From positions 74,998,152 to 75,062,151 of the forward strand of contig NC_083597.1 in assembly GCF_020882245.1 (NCBI RefSeq): 64,000 bases of DNA, read 5' to 3'. Shown here one piece after another: positions 51,447 through 64,000 of this stretch. Both the position numbers and the translations under genes were made by a program. The notes beneath the pieces were generated by a model. It worked only from the letters and a program-made list of their open reading frames with translations, was not told the origin of the DNA and did no database searches. The stretch comes from Rhopalosiphum padi. Lineage: Eukaryota; Arthropoda; Insecta; Hemiptera; Aphididae. Position 1 is the first letter of the stretch; every line of letters starts with the position of its first letter.

Positions 51447-51635
51447 CAGTGCTTCTCAATCTGGGGGCCATGGCTATATGACTGGTGGCTGTGGGCCGTG
51501 AAGTATATAATATTAAGTACCTAACCTAATCCTGGTAGGCCATAAAATAATTAATAATTTTGATTAAGGGGGCCTTGACAGTTTCATATTAAATTTAGGC
51601 GGGAGCCCCATGACAAAACAGTTTGAGAAGCATTG
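51447..51635. mobile_element. 189-bp non-autonomous hAT-type element (MITE), second family
   Basis: The left terminus CAGTGCTTCTCAATCTG matches the reverse complement of the right terminus, CAATGCTTCTCAAACTG, at 15 of 17 positions. Flanks GATTATAG (51439-51446) and GATTTAGG (51636-51643) are a degraded 8-bp target duplication. The CAGTGCTTCTCAA end is typical of some hAT families. There is no open frame of note. Confidence 0.8.
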
Positions 51636-53249
51636 GATTTAGGTATGAGTGAATACTTCTCTAATGTATGTAATAAACTGATATAATAATTGACTGAGGT
51701 ACTTATTATAAATTTCGATAATATCCGAATCTAACTCAATTTAAAAATAAATCAGCAATTACTATTATAAAAGCATACAATTCGTGTTATTATATTATTT
51801 AGGTATTCATATGCGGAAGACTCTATTTCCAATTTATTATACTATCCTTAGTAATAACTAATAGCTAATAAGTTATACTAAAAATACCAATAAAATATCA
51901 CATTAGATATTTATAATAGTGTTAAAATCTTAAATTTCTTAAGCATATACTTAAATTTAAACAGATAAAATATCTGCAGTATTTATGATATTTCAAACAT
52001 ATTATATCCAATTACTTACAGAGAATATAATATTTTTACTTTTATAAATTATATATATATATATTGTTTTTATTATAAAACATTTTTATTTTTCATAGCC
52101 ATATATTATTATATAGCATTATAGCGTATGTGATAATATGTATAGTAACATTTAATTTAAATATGTACGCAATAGCCATAGGGGTTCAAGATATTGAAGA
52201 ATAGAAAATATTTGACAATCAGAATTCATTACAGATGATTTATTGTATATATATAAAAAAATTAAGTATAATTTTATTTTTTAAGTTTTAGTTATTAACT
52301 ATTTAAGTTAAATCAGTTAAGACACCATCATCAGCTTAAACTGATAAATTTTAATCAAAATTAATAGGATCTTCGGGCATTCAAACAAAACGTTCTTAAT
52401 AAAAATGTGTAGATCATAATATAGGTATAAAGATTCATTATTTATTTTTTGAATTTTTGGATTAATATAAATGTTGAAATTAAAAGGCATTATATTATCT
52501 ATTTTTTGTGGACATATAGGTATACTATATTCTTATTTAAAAATATCAAAAATCTTCTAATCAATAATTATATACTACAAATATTCTTGTACTTACGTAT
52601 AAGATAAAAGTATACAGTATCACTATAATAGGTAAGTATATTTTTCACATTCAATACATACACATCGTATATTAAATAGGTATACAATAAATTAATTGAC
52701 AATGTTGCATGTAATACTAGTGTATTGTGTGCACTTAAAATAACTGCAGTCGTATAAGGGTTTGCTGAATACATATTTATATATTATGTATATAAATGGG
52801 GCGTTTACAACAAATAATACTATATGATATATAATATCAACAACAAATAAATAAATAACAATAGTGTGACATGCTAAAATGATAATGTGATGATACATAC
52901 ACGTATTCAATATGTCCATAATAAATGTCCTTGGATCGGTTACGTATAATAATCCTTGAACCAATTATCGTACGGTCGATAAAAATAAGGGATTGATGTA
53001 CGCCCTTGAGTTCAGAATTCGTTTGTATAAATGTATAATATATGATATGAAACTGAGATGACGCGAAACCTTCAATCGTCTTGCCCATGATATTTTATGC
53101 GTTTATACTGCAACGGATCACTTTCGTTTGAAGGTCTGTTTTTGTGCGTATATACATAAATATACATATAAATGACCTAATGACGTACACATAATACGGT
53201 GTATACATAATATAAGGGTCAGTAGAACAAATTCAAGGTTGGTTTTTGC

Positions 53250-53263
53250 CCTCCCCGGGGAGG
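53250..53263. repeat. Perfect 14-bp GC palindrome
   Basis: CCTCCCCGGGGAGG is fully self-complementary and stands alone in AT-rich DNA. It may be a protein-binding site or a relic of an element end. Confidence 0.6.
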
Positions 53264-54974
53264 AATGACACTAAGGCGCACTGTTACTTTTCTACTGTCG
53301 ACGTAGTGTTTACGTGTATATTACATAATATGTTTATATATTAATACACCGTGTGTATATAAAATAATGCACATTATCGTACAATAGAAAAGCTATCCCT
53401 GTGGAGCGACATTTACATGTGCGCTGGATTTATCCATATAATGTTATTATTTTAATTTTGTTATTGTACACAAACAAACGTCGGGGACAGTGATGGACGA
53501 TAATTCAACGATCAGTGAACAATGAAAGTCAATTCATTAAAAAAAAGTATGTATTTTATATGCGGTTCTTATCGATAAATCTCGATCGGGCGCATACCAA
53601 ATAATAATAACATAGATTGTTTTATAAAGATGTATTTTATAATCGAAACTTTAACTTTTTTTGAAAAATGTATAGAACTATAGAAATTATTTTAAATAGA
53701 TTGTTTAAAACATTATTAAATGGAAATGTACCTATACTAATATATTACCAAAATAGATAAAAGAAACATTAAAACCAGACCTCCAATCAAATATAAGTTA
53801 TAAGTTAGTATTAACTTTCTAAAAGAAACATATATTTAATTTAAGCTAAACGTATACTGTAAATATAATTAAACTGATGGCCTACAATGTTATTTGGATA
53901 AAAAAAATAATTATATTTATTTATTTAATTTTCATTAAAACATAATGTAAATGTAGATAAACGTTGAGTAAATACTAAATCAATATTAAAAAGTTAAAAT
54001 TAGTTAGTAAATAGATAAAGATAAAATCTAAATATTTTACTATTTTCTAAATTGTTTACAGATGAAAAAAACCATGATATATAATACAATTTAAACGGTA
54101 TTAAATATTAATTCTTAATTAATTACAAAATTAATTATGACCGAGTGCTATAACGCTATGCTTCGTAGTAATAAGAATTATAAATTCACATATACATACA
54201 TATTATGTACCTATAAAACGAATATATTTTAATTAAAGTCCTGTTCATTTTTTTTTCAAATGACGTATAATTGAAAATTGAAAATTATATACCATTGAGA
54301 AAAAATTACTTCAAAAAATGTATTTTAAAGTCAGAATAGCCTTGGATAATGTTTTTTATGCTCATATAAACGGGCATAATGGTATTTAAAAAATAATATT
54401 ACAAAAGTTATGGTATCGTGTATAATGATATGAAAATATAAGATTTCATAAGATATAATATTATTAGTCTTATTTACATTATTATAATAAAAATATAATT
54501 TTGATGTGCTGATAATGGTTTCTTTTATCACAAGCGATGAAATGTTCAAGTGCGACCGTTAATAATATTAATATTTTATTTTGAAGATCAAAATAGATTA
54601 TACGACTTCCTGCTGTTGACTTTCGTTTAGTGTGCGTCCGAAAGTCATTTATATATACTGTATGCACGCTTGTATTATACGTATAATGTATATATATAAA
54701 CGTTTATGTTGACCAATCGTAAATGTGTAAGAAAAACATTTGTGTAGCCTGATTAAGTACCAAACACGGTTTTATATTTTATTAATTAATTGTGAGGAAA
54801 AAAAGACGCGTTCCGGTTGCGGATGAGTAAGAAAACAAACACTGCGTTGTAGAGGATGAGCGGTGTCGACGACGACACGTTTTTATATAAATGTTTAATG
54901 TATATAATATATATATATATACTTAAAGGACATACGCGGTGCAGCAGTATCTCGAACGGTTTATTGTCTTAATC

Positions 54975-55195
54975 GATGACGTACCCAAGGTCCAGATTAA
55001 AAGCAAACATCAGGCAGGAGGGCTACTTTATTACCTTCAGCTATAAAATTTGGCCCTAATCCCCTAGTAGTGGTGATGAGGTGGTTCCTCTACTGTATTA
55101 TATATTATTAGATAACAAATCCACAATGCACTTACCCTTCTACAACTCACCACCTCCCTCACTGTCGTTAAGATTTCATTCCTGACAACGATATA
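54975..55195. repeat. Candidate decayed dispersed repeat
   Basis: About 220 bp of moderately GC-rich sequence with no stable reading frame, bounded by AT-rich DNA. It resembles a mobile-element remnant in texture only. No termini or target duplication were found. Confidence 0.25.
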
Positions 55196-58100
55196 ACCTA
55201 ATTTCCACACTAGTTTAATAAAACAACAAAAATCCGGTTAGAATATACCTATACAGCAAAAATTGAAAGAACAGACGTAAATCGCTTGTCTCGTGACATT
55301 TACAGAAGCACTGGATATATCGGTGTTTTCTGATATTTAGTATTAAGTATATTATTATTTTTCTAATCAAACCTCTTGTTGATATTTGTTTAAAAATGTT
55401 TCATCCGTATTTCATTGTCAGTAATTTGTCTTAACGCAAAAAGAAACTATAATAAAAGTATACATAATATTGCAGAACACTTTAAACAGTAAAATGAACA
55501 ACTTGAAAAATATTATAATATTATTATAACTCATACTTCACTCATAATATCAGAATTTAAAGACTGAAATACATGGTTATGATATTTATTTATCAGAATG
55601 AACAATGGTGATAAGTTGTTAGTCATATTCATCATCTAAGAGTCATGTCGACGGCTGTGGGTATAGTAGGTACCTATAATCTATATATATTTTTACTATT
55701 GTGGTTAAAAGTGACAAGTATGACACATGATGGAAATTGCTTATACAGATAAATTTACTGTAAAATTATCAGTTACCATAAAAATTTGTTTTTTTTTTAA
55801 AACATACATATTAGCAATTTTAACTAATAAATACAGTTAAGCATTAATTATTACATAAAAAATATTTTATCCACAGTTTCCTAAAGGCTAACATATTATA
55901 TGTCGGATACACTGCAGCACCATAACGGCTTAAGAAGCTAAGTTTTGACATCAATTTACAACTATATTAGGTTAGGGTTAGGATATCCAATACTGTATTA
56001 GCCATTACTCATTAGGTATGAGTCCATTCCCAACCCGGATGGTATAATAACACTAACATCGGGACTTATTATTAATAAGTGCCTACAATGTTGGGTGATA
56101 TTTTACGAATAAATATAAAGAAAATTACCTAAAAAAAGAAAAGAAAAAATTGTTTAGTACAAATTTGCTGGTTAAGACCCGGGCCTGGCTATGTATAAAT
56201 AATAAATATAATATACAACAGTATACTATTATAATATTATTATGTAATTTATACTTATAATAGTATAGCTGCAATATATTTTGCAGCTGCGTAGATATTA
56301 AATACATAATATTATACATTGTCAATTGTCATAGAGACAAATGTAAGTACTAGTAATGTAAAATAATAAAAACATAAAGAAATAATTTAAGAAAAATGTC
56401 TACGAATTAAAAATAATTCAATAGCATTATTTACCAATGTTATGGATTACAAAATAAATTATTATTGTTAATAATTAATGAGTATAATATAAACAATAAT
56501 TATATACTTATACCTGCAATAGGTCAATAGGTGAAATCTGTATTTTATATAGGTACATTGTTTATTATACATAATTTTTTGAGGTAGACGATTGGTTTTC
56601 GAATATTTTTATTCAAATAAGTGGTATATAGTCTGCAAATATTGGTACCAGGTAGTAAAATAAGTTTGCTTAATAAAGTTAAAAGTTTTTGTGTTAAAAT
56701 TCAGGGAATTGAAAAAATATGTAGCAAACAGGGATAGCTTTTGTACGTTATTAATGGAATTCATAGGTATTAGGTTTTATAAAAAGTTCTTGTTAAATAT
56801 TTAGATCGTAAGTCACCTAAAACATTCTAAATTATGTTTTTATGAAGCATGTATACTGTGTATAGGTACATAATATGTGACAATTGATTACAACTTTTGA
56901 GCTATTATGAAAAATATTTCTATATTGATGATAAAAATCATATTTTTATATACCAACAATTGTTATAAGCTTCAGAGACCACAGAGATTTATTTTTTAAT
57001 TCAGTGATAATACATTAATAATTATTATATCGGCTAGCGAGGTTATATGAATATTATAATTATTATAAATTATAATCACAATTATTTATAGTGAAAAAAA
57101 CAGTTAAATTGTTTTAATATGTACATTCTCAGTAAATTTGTAATGTGTATATTATTAATATTATTATTTTTTTTACTCTATCCATACTAATTATCATAAC
57201 TTCTAATGGGACATTGCACTATCTAGAATGTATAATTCTCAACTTAATATGAAAAAAAAATATTGAGTAAAAATTATATTATCTATGACAAAAAAAAAAC
57301 TGTGATAATTCGTTTAATTTGTTATCCCCTTAACCTTTGAAATAGGAGAGCAAAGTTAAATGAACTTTTATAAAAAAAAATATGTACATTACGTAGTGTT
57401 CGTATGACGTTTAAACAATAATATGTCAATCTTTATCATGGTATATTAATTATTATAAAGTATTGTACACAGATTTACAATTTTTGTGTACGAAATGTTG
57501 AAATACAAAATTAACAAAAATATACCTAGCTTATTTGAGCCTTTGGTTTTAAACTCTAATACATATTATACTATAATAAATTGTACATAAGTTATACATT
57601 TATAATACCATATAAAATACAAGAAGTTAAGTACGTTTAATATAGATTATAGTAAGTTTTATGGTTCATAATTTAAATCGTTTAAATATATATTTTATAT
57701 AAGGTTCATGATTAGGTATTTTGAATGTCATTTAGGAAAATATTGTTTTTTTTAAGAACCTAAATTGAGTGTTTTTTGGTTATACCTCTATTCAGTAAAT
57801 AACGGAAAGGATAAATTACGATGTTTTGACGGAAATAACCTAAAAATATACACACATACACTTCTTAAGGACGCTCTTAGAATACTAAATAATTTATCTT
57901 TTTTTTTTAGTCATAACACTGGCCGTAAAATCGAAATTTACACACGGGGGTATTAAACGATTGTATACACGCCAGCGTAATATATAATATATCTTAGTGC
58001 ACCTATAATTATATATCGGTTGAAGTGGAAGGACGAAAAAAATTAAAAACAATTGATAGATATATAATATTCTATAAAATATGATGACAATGTATTAAAA

Positions 58101-59706
58101 TATTATCGTATAGTACACTGCGGTATATTATATAATATATAGTAAAATAAACATTTTTATATCAACGGCGGCGATTCGAACCACTACACATGCAAGAATG
58201 CGTTCAAGTGCCGAAAAAAAAAAACTGGTAAACGGTTGTTTGTTTATCCTCATTTTCAATATAAACACATATTATATATATGATATCGATTTATTTTCTT
58301 AACGCCTCATCTTGGTGTGGGGTACTTTTGTCCACTAGATCGTTATGTATGACCCGTCCGCGCATAAACCTACACGCTACACCCACACGATACTTAGGTA
58401 TATATGTGTATACACTTGCAATGCACGGGACTGAGAATTAGAACGTTTTCGGCAAATATCTCTATATACACATATTATATGATGGATATACCTACCTACC
58501 TACTCGGGACCCTGCGCCTTATTAGGCACGAACAAAAAAGTAAAATAAAAACGTGTCGGTTTTCACGCACCAGAACACGCGCGATATTTATAGTATAACG
58601 CACAAATATATACATACATGTATTAATAAAGACGACCGTAAGTCCCTCGCGATCCCTTCGCGCGACGGCCTGGTCGAAAAACAATATATATATATATCAC
58701 ACAGTAAACACATATGTTGTATAGAGGTGAATGAGGTGATGTATATTGTATATATGTATAAGTGTATTATTACTATTATTATTATTATTGTGACTGCGGG
58801 GATGATAACCACACGTGACCGGGCCGAGAGGTTTCGACAAGACGTATACGATTAGGTGTGTATTCGACGCCACGATAAGGCCACTTCTTCTTATATATTA
58901 TTATGATCCGCACTTGACTGCACATATATACGACACACGACGACGAGACGTGTAGAATAATAATAATATGACAGTCGATTGACGATCCACTAAGTACCTA
59001 CCCTGTATACTGTATACTGTATAGGTACTTGGTGTTTTTATTAGACAGCTGCATCATTATTATTACTACAGCTATATATATATATTGTTATTGTATAATA
59101 TGCATTGTGTATAAACTATTCGGTATATAGAGTTTAAGCTTACTATATATGTAGGAGGTACCTGCCTATTATTCGTAATTTATACGGTCGACTTTTTTTT
59201 TTAAATCGTTTGAAAGGGACAGTGTTTACGTAATTAACGCCATCTCGACCGAAGACCACACGCGAAATATATGTTCCACTTCCACCACGTCACACACTCG
59301 ACCGTCGACATGGCTATATATTATATGATAACTATACGTTTTTATGCATGATATATAAATATTGTGCACGATAGATATTAACCTGCCCACGATGCAATAA
59401 CTGCAACACGTCTACTGGTGATTAAGGACTTTTGTGAATGAAATAAAAAAATGTCAATATTAGTAAAATTATTTGTCTTAAATATTATTCATGTTAAATT
59501 TAAATGACAAAAAGCACATCATAGTATGTCACATAAATCCATCATTTACACTTAATTAATTATTTTTAATAGCATTGTAAAAAAAAAAAATCAAATATTA
59601 CATTATATATATTATTATGTATAAAATATATCGCGTTTAATAGACGTGATATTGACATTAGGTAATAATTATTATATTGAAATGTTTAAAAAGTTGGATG
59701 TTTTAC

Positions 59707-59845
59707 CCGGTTAATATAATAGTTGTCTGTGAATCTTGCCAAATAAGCCTTAGGAATCAATTTATTTTTTATACGTGTCGATAGTTTTTTGATATTTAGG
59801 TGCACATTTTTCGTCGATATTTCGTCATGTGCGATGTAATGGCTC
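59707..59845 (-). CDS. Putative internal exon of an unrecognised minus-strand gene
   Basis: The acceptor TTTTAAATTTTAG precedes 59845 and the donor GTAAAAC follows 59707. The 139 nt read SHYIAHDEISTKNVHLNIKK, then a basic and aromatic stretch ending NYYINR, after one leading base. That leading G completes the codon left open by the upstream exon at 62053 (CT+G, Leu), and the exon ends in phase 0. No domain was recognised. The next exon was not found. Confidence 0.45.
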
Positions 59846-62052
59846 CTAAAATTTAAAAGTATTTTAATACAATATAATTCACAAAATAAATGCATGTATA
59901 TAATATTTATTATTATTAATTATGTTGGATGTTTTCTTCAATTAATAAAAATACAATATGTTTAAGAATATTGGTGATATTATTATTTTATGACTAACTT
60001 GAATAATTTATCAGTAAAATTATATTTTAATGTGTACTTGAATACACATGAGGTTTTTTCAGCAGATAATATAACATAATTTGTGTAGGTAATTAGCATA
60101 AGTGTAAATAGCTTGATTTTTTTAATAGTTTATAATATTGATTAAAAAACAAAAGCGTTGCCACCACTCGACTATACTACTATAGTTATCTACATACAAA
60201 AAAATAATTTACTATATGTGTTAATTAAGCAGTGTAGCTGAAAAACGTAGGTATATTGGGATACGTGGTTTATTAGTAAAATATTAATTAGTAATTATAT
60301 TATATATTATACAGTAATATATAGGTAATAGTGTCTATTTGAAAAAAGAAGTTTGTATAACCACACCACAGGGAATTTCTTAAATGGTTTAAAAATGTCG
60401 AATATTTGAAAATAAAGTTAATATAACTATATGTCTATATAGGTACTTAAAAATTTTAAAATTTAAAATTTACCTAAGTTTATTACTAAATAAAAAATTC
60501 GGATGACCATACTCGGAGAATTTTCCTGTATATATTAATGGCACACCATTTAAAAGAATTCTCGGGCTATAATAAATATGAAAATATATAAAATTAAACA
60601 TTTTTAATTATAGATAACTACAAATCAAGGGGAAAAAAATCAATAAATAACTATAAAATAAAAAGATATATTATTAATATTTAACTAAACATTTAAAACA
60701 AAGAATGATTTTATATTTTAATATCATTAATCGTAAAAACGACACTGTCGTGGCATTTAGATATAAAAATGCATGCAAATTGTATTAATTTAATGGACCA
60801 GTAAATTATATTAGCTTATTTACATAATATTGATTCGTTAAAACGTTTAGTGATTGTCCATGCAATCCTGTATGACTTGCTGGGTTGCATGAAAAGTTGT
60901 TCAGTTGTTTTACACTTCATTTATAATAAGTAATTTATTCTTCGTTATGCACATAATGCCATTATGTTTAAAATTAAATATAACTATGTAACAGATTAGG
61001 TATATTTAGATTAAGGTAGTACCAGCTGTATGCCTGTATATTGGATAGAGTGTAATAAGTAATAAACTAATAACTGATAATATAGTTTCAATAATTATTT
61101 TCATTTAGATATAAAAGTAAAAAAGCAAATAGGTATTATATTTTTATCGACAGGTAAAACACTAAAACTACATAATATGATGGTATACCATCATACCAAG
61201 TATGCCTTAAAGTATTAAATAGTTAAACAAAATTAGAAGAAACAAGACATTAAATTATTTATAGTCTTCATGCTTATAGGTGTATTGGCATATTTCTTTA
61301 TAAAAACGTGCTTAATTAATTTATCATTAATTGTAAACTCGAATTCAATATTAAATGATCATAATACGTAGGTACTTTAAAGTTGTACTTATAATCAATA
61401 ATGATGATTAATAATACTATATTTAAGATTAAGACTAATTATGAGGATTTATTTTGTATTCAAAATTAATACAGATATATTATATAGTCCATTATTAGAT
61501 AATACTGAACTTCGTATTAGATTTCGATTTTTATGTCTCAAATTAGACATCATAAATATAATATAACATTTAAACTACTAAAATATGTTTAACATACCAT
61601 GAAAAAAAAATATTTTTTAATAAATAATTATTATATTTTAGTAAATTAATAGCATACCTTTATGTGAAACATTCGTTCTGATATATTTATGATTGATAAA
61701 TAGTTTATCGTTAGTAATGTTAGTATATATTAATATAAAAATATAATAATTAATAATAATATATTATACATAAAATTATTTAATTAATTGTATTATATAG
61801 ATTTTTATTTATGTATATTGTATTATTGTTCTATTAAGATCTATATAAAACCCAGTATTCGAATAAAATATTTGTCTTTTTCATAATAAAAATATGTTAA
61901 ACAAATTTAATAATGAAGAAAACTGCAATAATAAAATTGTAGAGCAAATGTATTATTGATATTATTATTTATTAGTTTTAAGTTTGGTAATAATAGTAAT
62001 CGAATCAAACTATTATGAAATGTCAAATAATGGAAACAAAAATAGTACTTAC
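59846..62052 (-). other. Proposed intron between the two unrecognised exons
   Basis: AT-rich sequence with no other exon-like segment or element that I can support. Confidence 0.4.
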
Positions 62053-62146
62053 AGAACATCGTTACTGCCGGTGGCGATGAAGCATCCTGCCAAATCTGCC
62101 ATAGTGTTGTGCAAATTTAGAATTGTGTTTGACACGGCGAGCGGAT
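62053..62146 (-). CDS. Putative internal exon of the same minus-strand gene
   Basis: It is bounded by the acceptor ATATATTCAG and a consensus donor GTAAGTAC. The 94 nt contain a single open frame, PLAVSNTILNLHNTMADLAG followed by CFIATGSNDV, with two leading and two trailing bases. The composition is clearly coding-like, with GC-rich third positions, against AT-rich flanks. It is phase-compatible with the exon at 59707-59845, giving a 2.2-kb intron. The 5' part of the gene should lie above 62146, possibly beyond this window. I do not recognise the protein. Confidence 0.5.
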
Positions 62147-64000
62147 CTGAATATATTATTTATGCGTTTCTATGCATAGAACGCAATAGTTGTTTTAACA
62201 ATATTATAGTCATACGATTTTAAAACAAATCATTATTTTTGTTATACAACTAATCGTGTATTATAAAATCTAAGCATCAATGCGAGACAATGCATAATGT
62301 TGGTACAAACTTCATGAAAATGCGGTCTATGAACAACTGCAGAGTTCAACGTTTCATTGCCCATCAGTGACTCGAACCAATTTCAATAGTACATTAATGT
62401 TAATTATTGTTATTTATAATTTGGTGAAGTCCAAGTATGAAAATACGATAATATCGTCGCATACAAAGTGTATAATATCTGTGCAAACATTGTATAATTA
62501 TACTATTTATACTCATATATATAACTTATTAGAAGCCGTACCAATGCATATTGTAATATTGATACTTGATAAACATTTCTTAATATATATTATAATACGG
62601 TTTATGAGAGATTGTATAATCTGGATTTTTAATTACATGTAAGTGTTTAATACATTTATGCAGCTATAGCTAGGTGCCTAGGTAGTACCTATATTATATA
62701 CAGGTGATGATATAAATCGAATATTTCTAATGACCGCAGTCAGCTGTCAAACGTCACGGATTAAATATTAATCATGCTTTAGAAAATTACTTTTTTTTAT
62801 ATATTATATATACTTTCAAAGATTCAAATTTACTCTATACCGAAACTTTGTATCATAAAATATAACAATAGATATATTACGATGTTATACTACTCGCGTA
62901 AAATATGTTTTTTTTATGGTGATCGAGCCATACACTCACAAAGGGTAAATAGAATAAAATACAATCCACGGAAAGATTGCGCGCACCTATATTATGTATA
63001 TATATATATAGAATATATAAGTATATATATATATAGAATATATAAGACTATCCAGTATTTGCCGGATTTGCTGAATGAGGGGTGAGGGTGGTTGGCGCCG
63101 CTGAAGTCATTTTAACATTATACGCCTAACGGCAACAGCCTCTGCGTAATGGATTTTTGCGTAGTCGCCCAAAGGCGATATTTTGGCGCTGATACGCCTA
63201 CACAATAATATACAATATACATAGTATATATATATATATGATATTTACTCAAACTCGATGGTGGATTTGCATGTTGAAAACCAACTACGCAACCGGAGGC
63301 GTTTCGCTTTGATGTGCGCTGTAAAGTCAAAAGTTTAGAGCCCCTTTAACCGAGTAAATATATATATAGCGAGAGAGAAAGGTAGATAGAGTGATGGAGA
63401 GGTTAGGTGAGTACACCGTCGTCAACATTTACTGTGTATACTATTGAATTTGCTGTATTCATAATATTATATAAACGACGGCGACATACCCCGAGGCTGA
63501 GTGATATATAAGAGTGAGTGTATAATATATACATAAAGTACTACGACATTGTATTACGCCGTTTGCCGTGCGTTCAATTAACTGAAAAATCACAAGCAAC
63601 CGTTTATCGACGTCGTATATTGTTTCTGGTTAATTAGATTTCTGTACTGACTGTACTCTTCCCTCTCTGTTCCAACAAAGCTATAGATTATTTTATAAAC
63701 CATTAATATAGCTTGTTAACCACGTACTTGGGATGTCAAATGTTGAACTTAAAAATAAACGGTACGTACCTACTATTAAATTAATATTGAAGATAAAACC
63801 ATTTTACTGTTCCTAAAGGTCATTGAAATTTAGAATGTATCTATTTTATAAAATATTTTTTATAGTTAATGAAATTAATGTTTAGGGTAGGATTATAAAT
63901 ACATTTTATAGTGAAACCATAATGTTTTTGCAGAATTTACTACAATTTTGTGTATAATAAGGTATTTATATGAGGTACAATTGCATTATTTGCATTCGTG
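62147..64000. other. Region upstream of the unrecognised exons
   Basis: It contains a perfect 25-bp tandem duplication (62996-63045), a GC-rich block at about 63060-63350 with repeated TACGCC and GCGTA strings, and TATA-like sequences followed by purine-rich leader-like sequence at 63360-63405 (donor GTGAGTACA near 63405). No coding exon is supported. Confidence 0.4.
62996..63045 (+). repeat. Perfect 25-bp tandem duplication
   Basis: Two identical units (62996-63020 and 63021-63045), each made of a (TA)n run followed by GAATATATAA. The lack of any mismatch suggests recent slippage. Confidence 0.8.

Larger units (their letters stand above)
51636..59706. other. AT-rich region without a supported gene
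   Basis: It contains a 14-bp GC palindrome at 53250-53263, a block at 54975-55195 that looks like a decayed repeat, and CpG-containing AT-rich DNA at 58160-59300 with many short open frames on both strands. It may be intron or 3' part of the minus-strand gene whose exons are proposed at 59707-62146, but I could not find the next exon. Confidence 0.4.

Noticed and set aside
55969..55985. Telomere-like TTAGGGTTAGG string
   Set aside because: Insect telomeric repeats are TTAGG. This is fewer than three imperfect units inside ordinary sequence.
58165..58190. tRNA-like T-loop string (GGTTCGAATC on the minus strand)
   Set aside because: The five-base T stem does not pair, and no D arm, anticodon arm or acceptor stem is present at the right spacing.
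62362..62385. Another T-loop-like string (GGTTCGAGT on the minus strand)
   Set aside because: The T stem does not pair and there is no cloverleaf around it.
1..64000. CRISPR array, bacterial operon, phage or integrated virus
   Set aside because: No regularly spaced repeats, no bacterial gene organisation and no viral-type protein was seen anywhere in the window.

Overview
The window looks like nuclear DNA from an aphid or a close hemipteran. It is very AT-rich, genes have many short exons separated by AT-rich introns with GT-AG borders, and the strings TAGGTA, GTACCTA and GGTACC recur throughout. Gene content is animal. There is no sign of bacterial operons, ribosome binding sites or CRISPR. 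The assignment to aphids is an inference from these features, not a database match.

Three genes can be built exon by exon with consistent reading phase. (1) Plus strand, 4640-7026: a two-exon gene for a secreted 203-residue protein with six copies of a Tyr/Pro/Gly/Gln-rich ten-residue repeat and its own TATA box. (2) Minus strand, 37716 down to 9541: a 13-exon CREB-regulated transcription coactivator (CRTC/TORC) of 646 residues. Its CREB-binding first exon is separated from the rest by an intron of about 20 kb. (3) Plus strand, 38737-44276: a 17-exon nucleolar protein 6 gene (NOL6/Nrap/Utp22; Drosophila Mat89Ba) of 1135 residues. Genes 2 and 3 are head to head and share about 1 kb of 5' sequence, which carries two touching CACGTG E-boxes and a CRE-like site.

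The other material is less certain. Around 46 kb a short GC-rich block reads as a signal-peptide ORF on the minus strand and as a cysteine-rich, splice-bordered exon on the plus strand. At 59.7-62.1 kb two minus-strand segments have good splice borders and compatible phase, and look like part of an unrecognised gene. Two non-autonomous hAT-type elements with terminal inverted repeats and 8-bp target duplications lie at 50961-51114 and 51447-51635. The remaining sequence is AT-rich intron or intergenic DNA with simple repeats and small hairpins.

CRTC is the cAMP/calcium-responsive coactivator of CREB, and NOL6 is a small-subunit processome component needed for 18S rRNA maturation. Their shared promoter puts a metabolic and hormonal sensor next to a ribosome-biogenesis gene. 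Any co-regulation is an inference.
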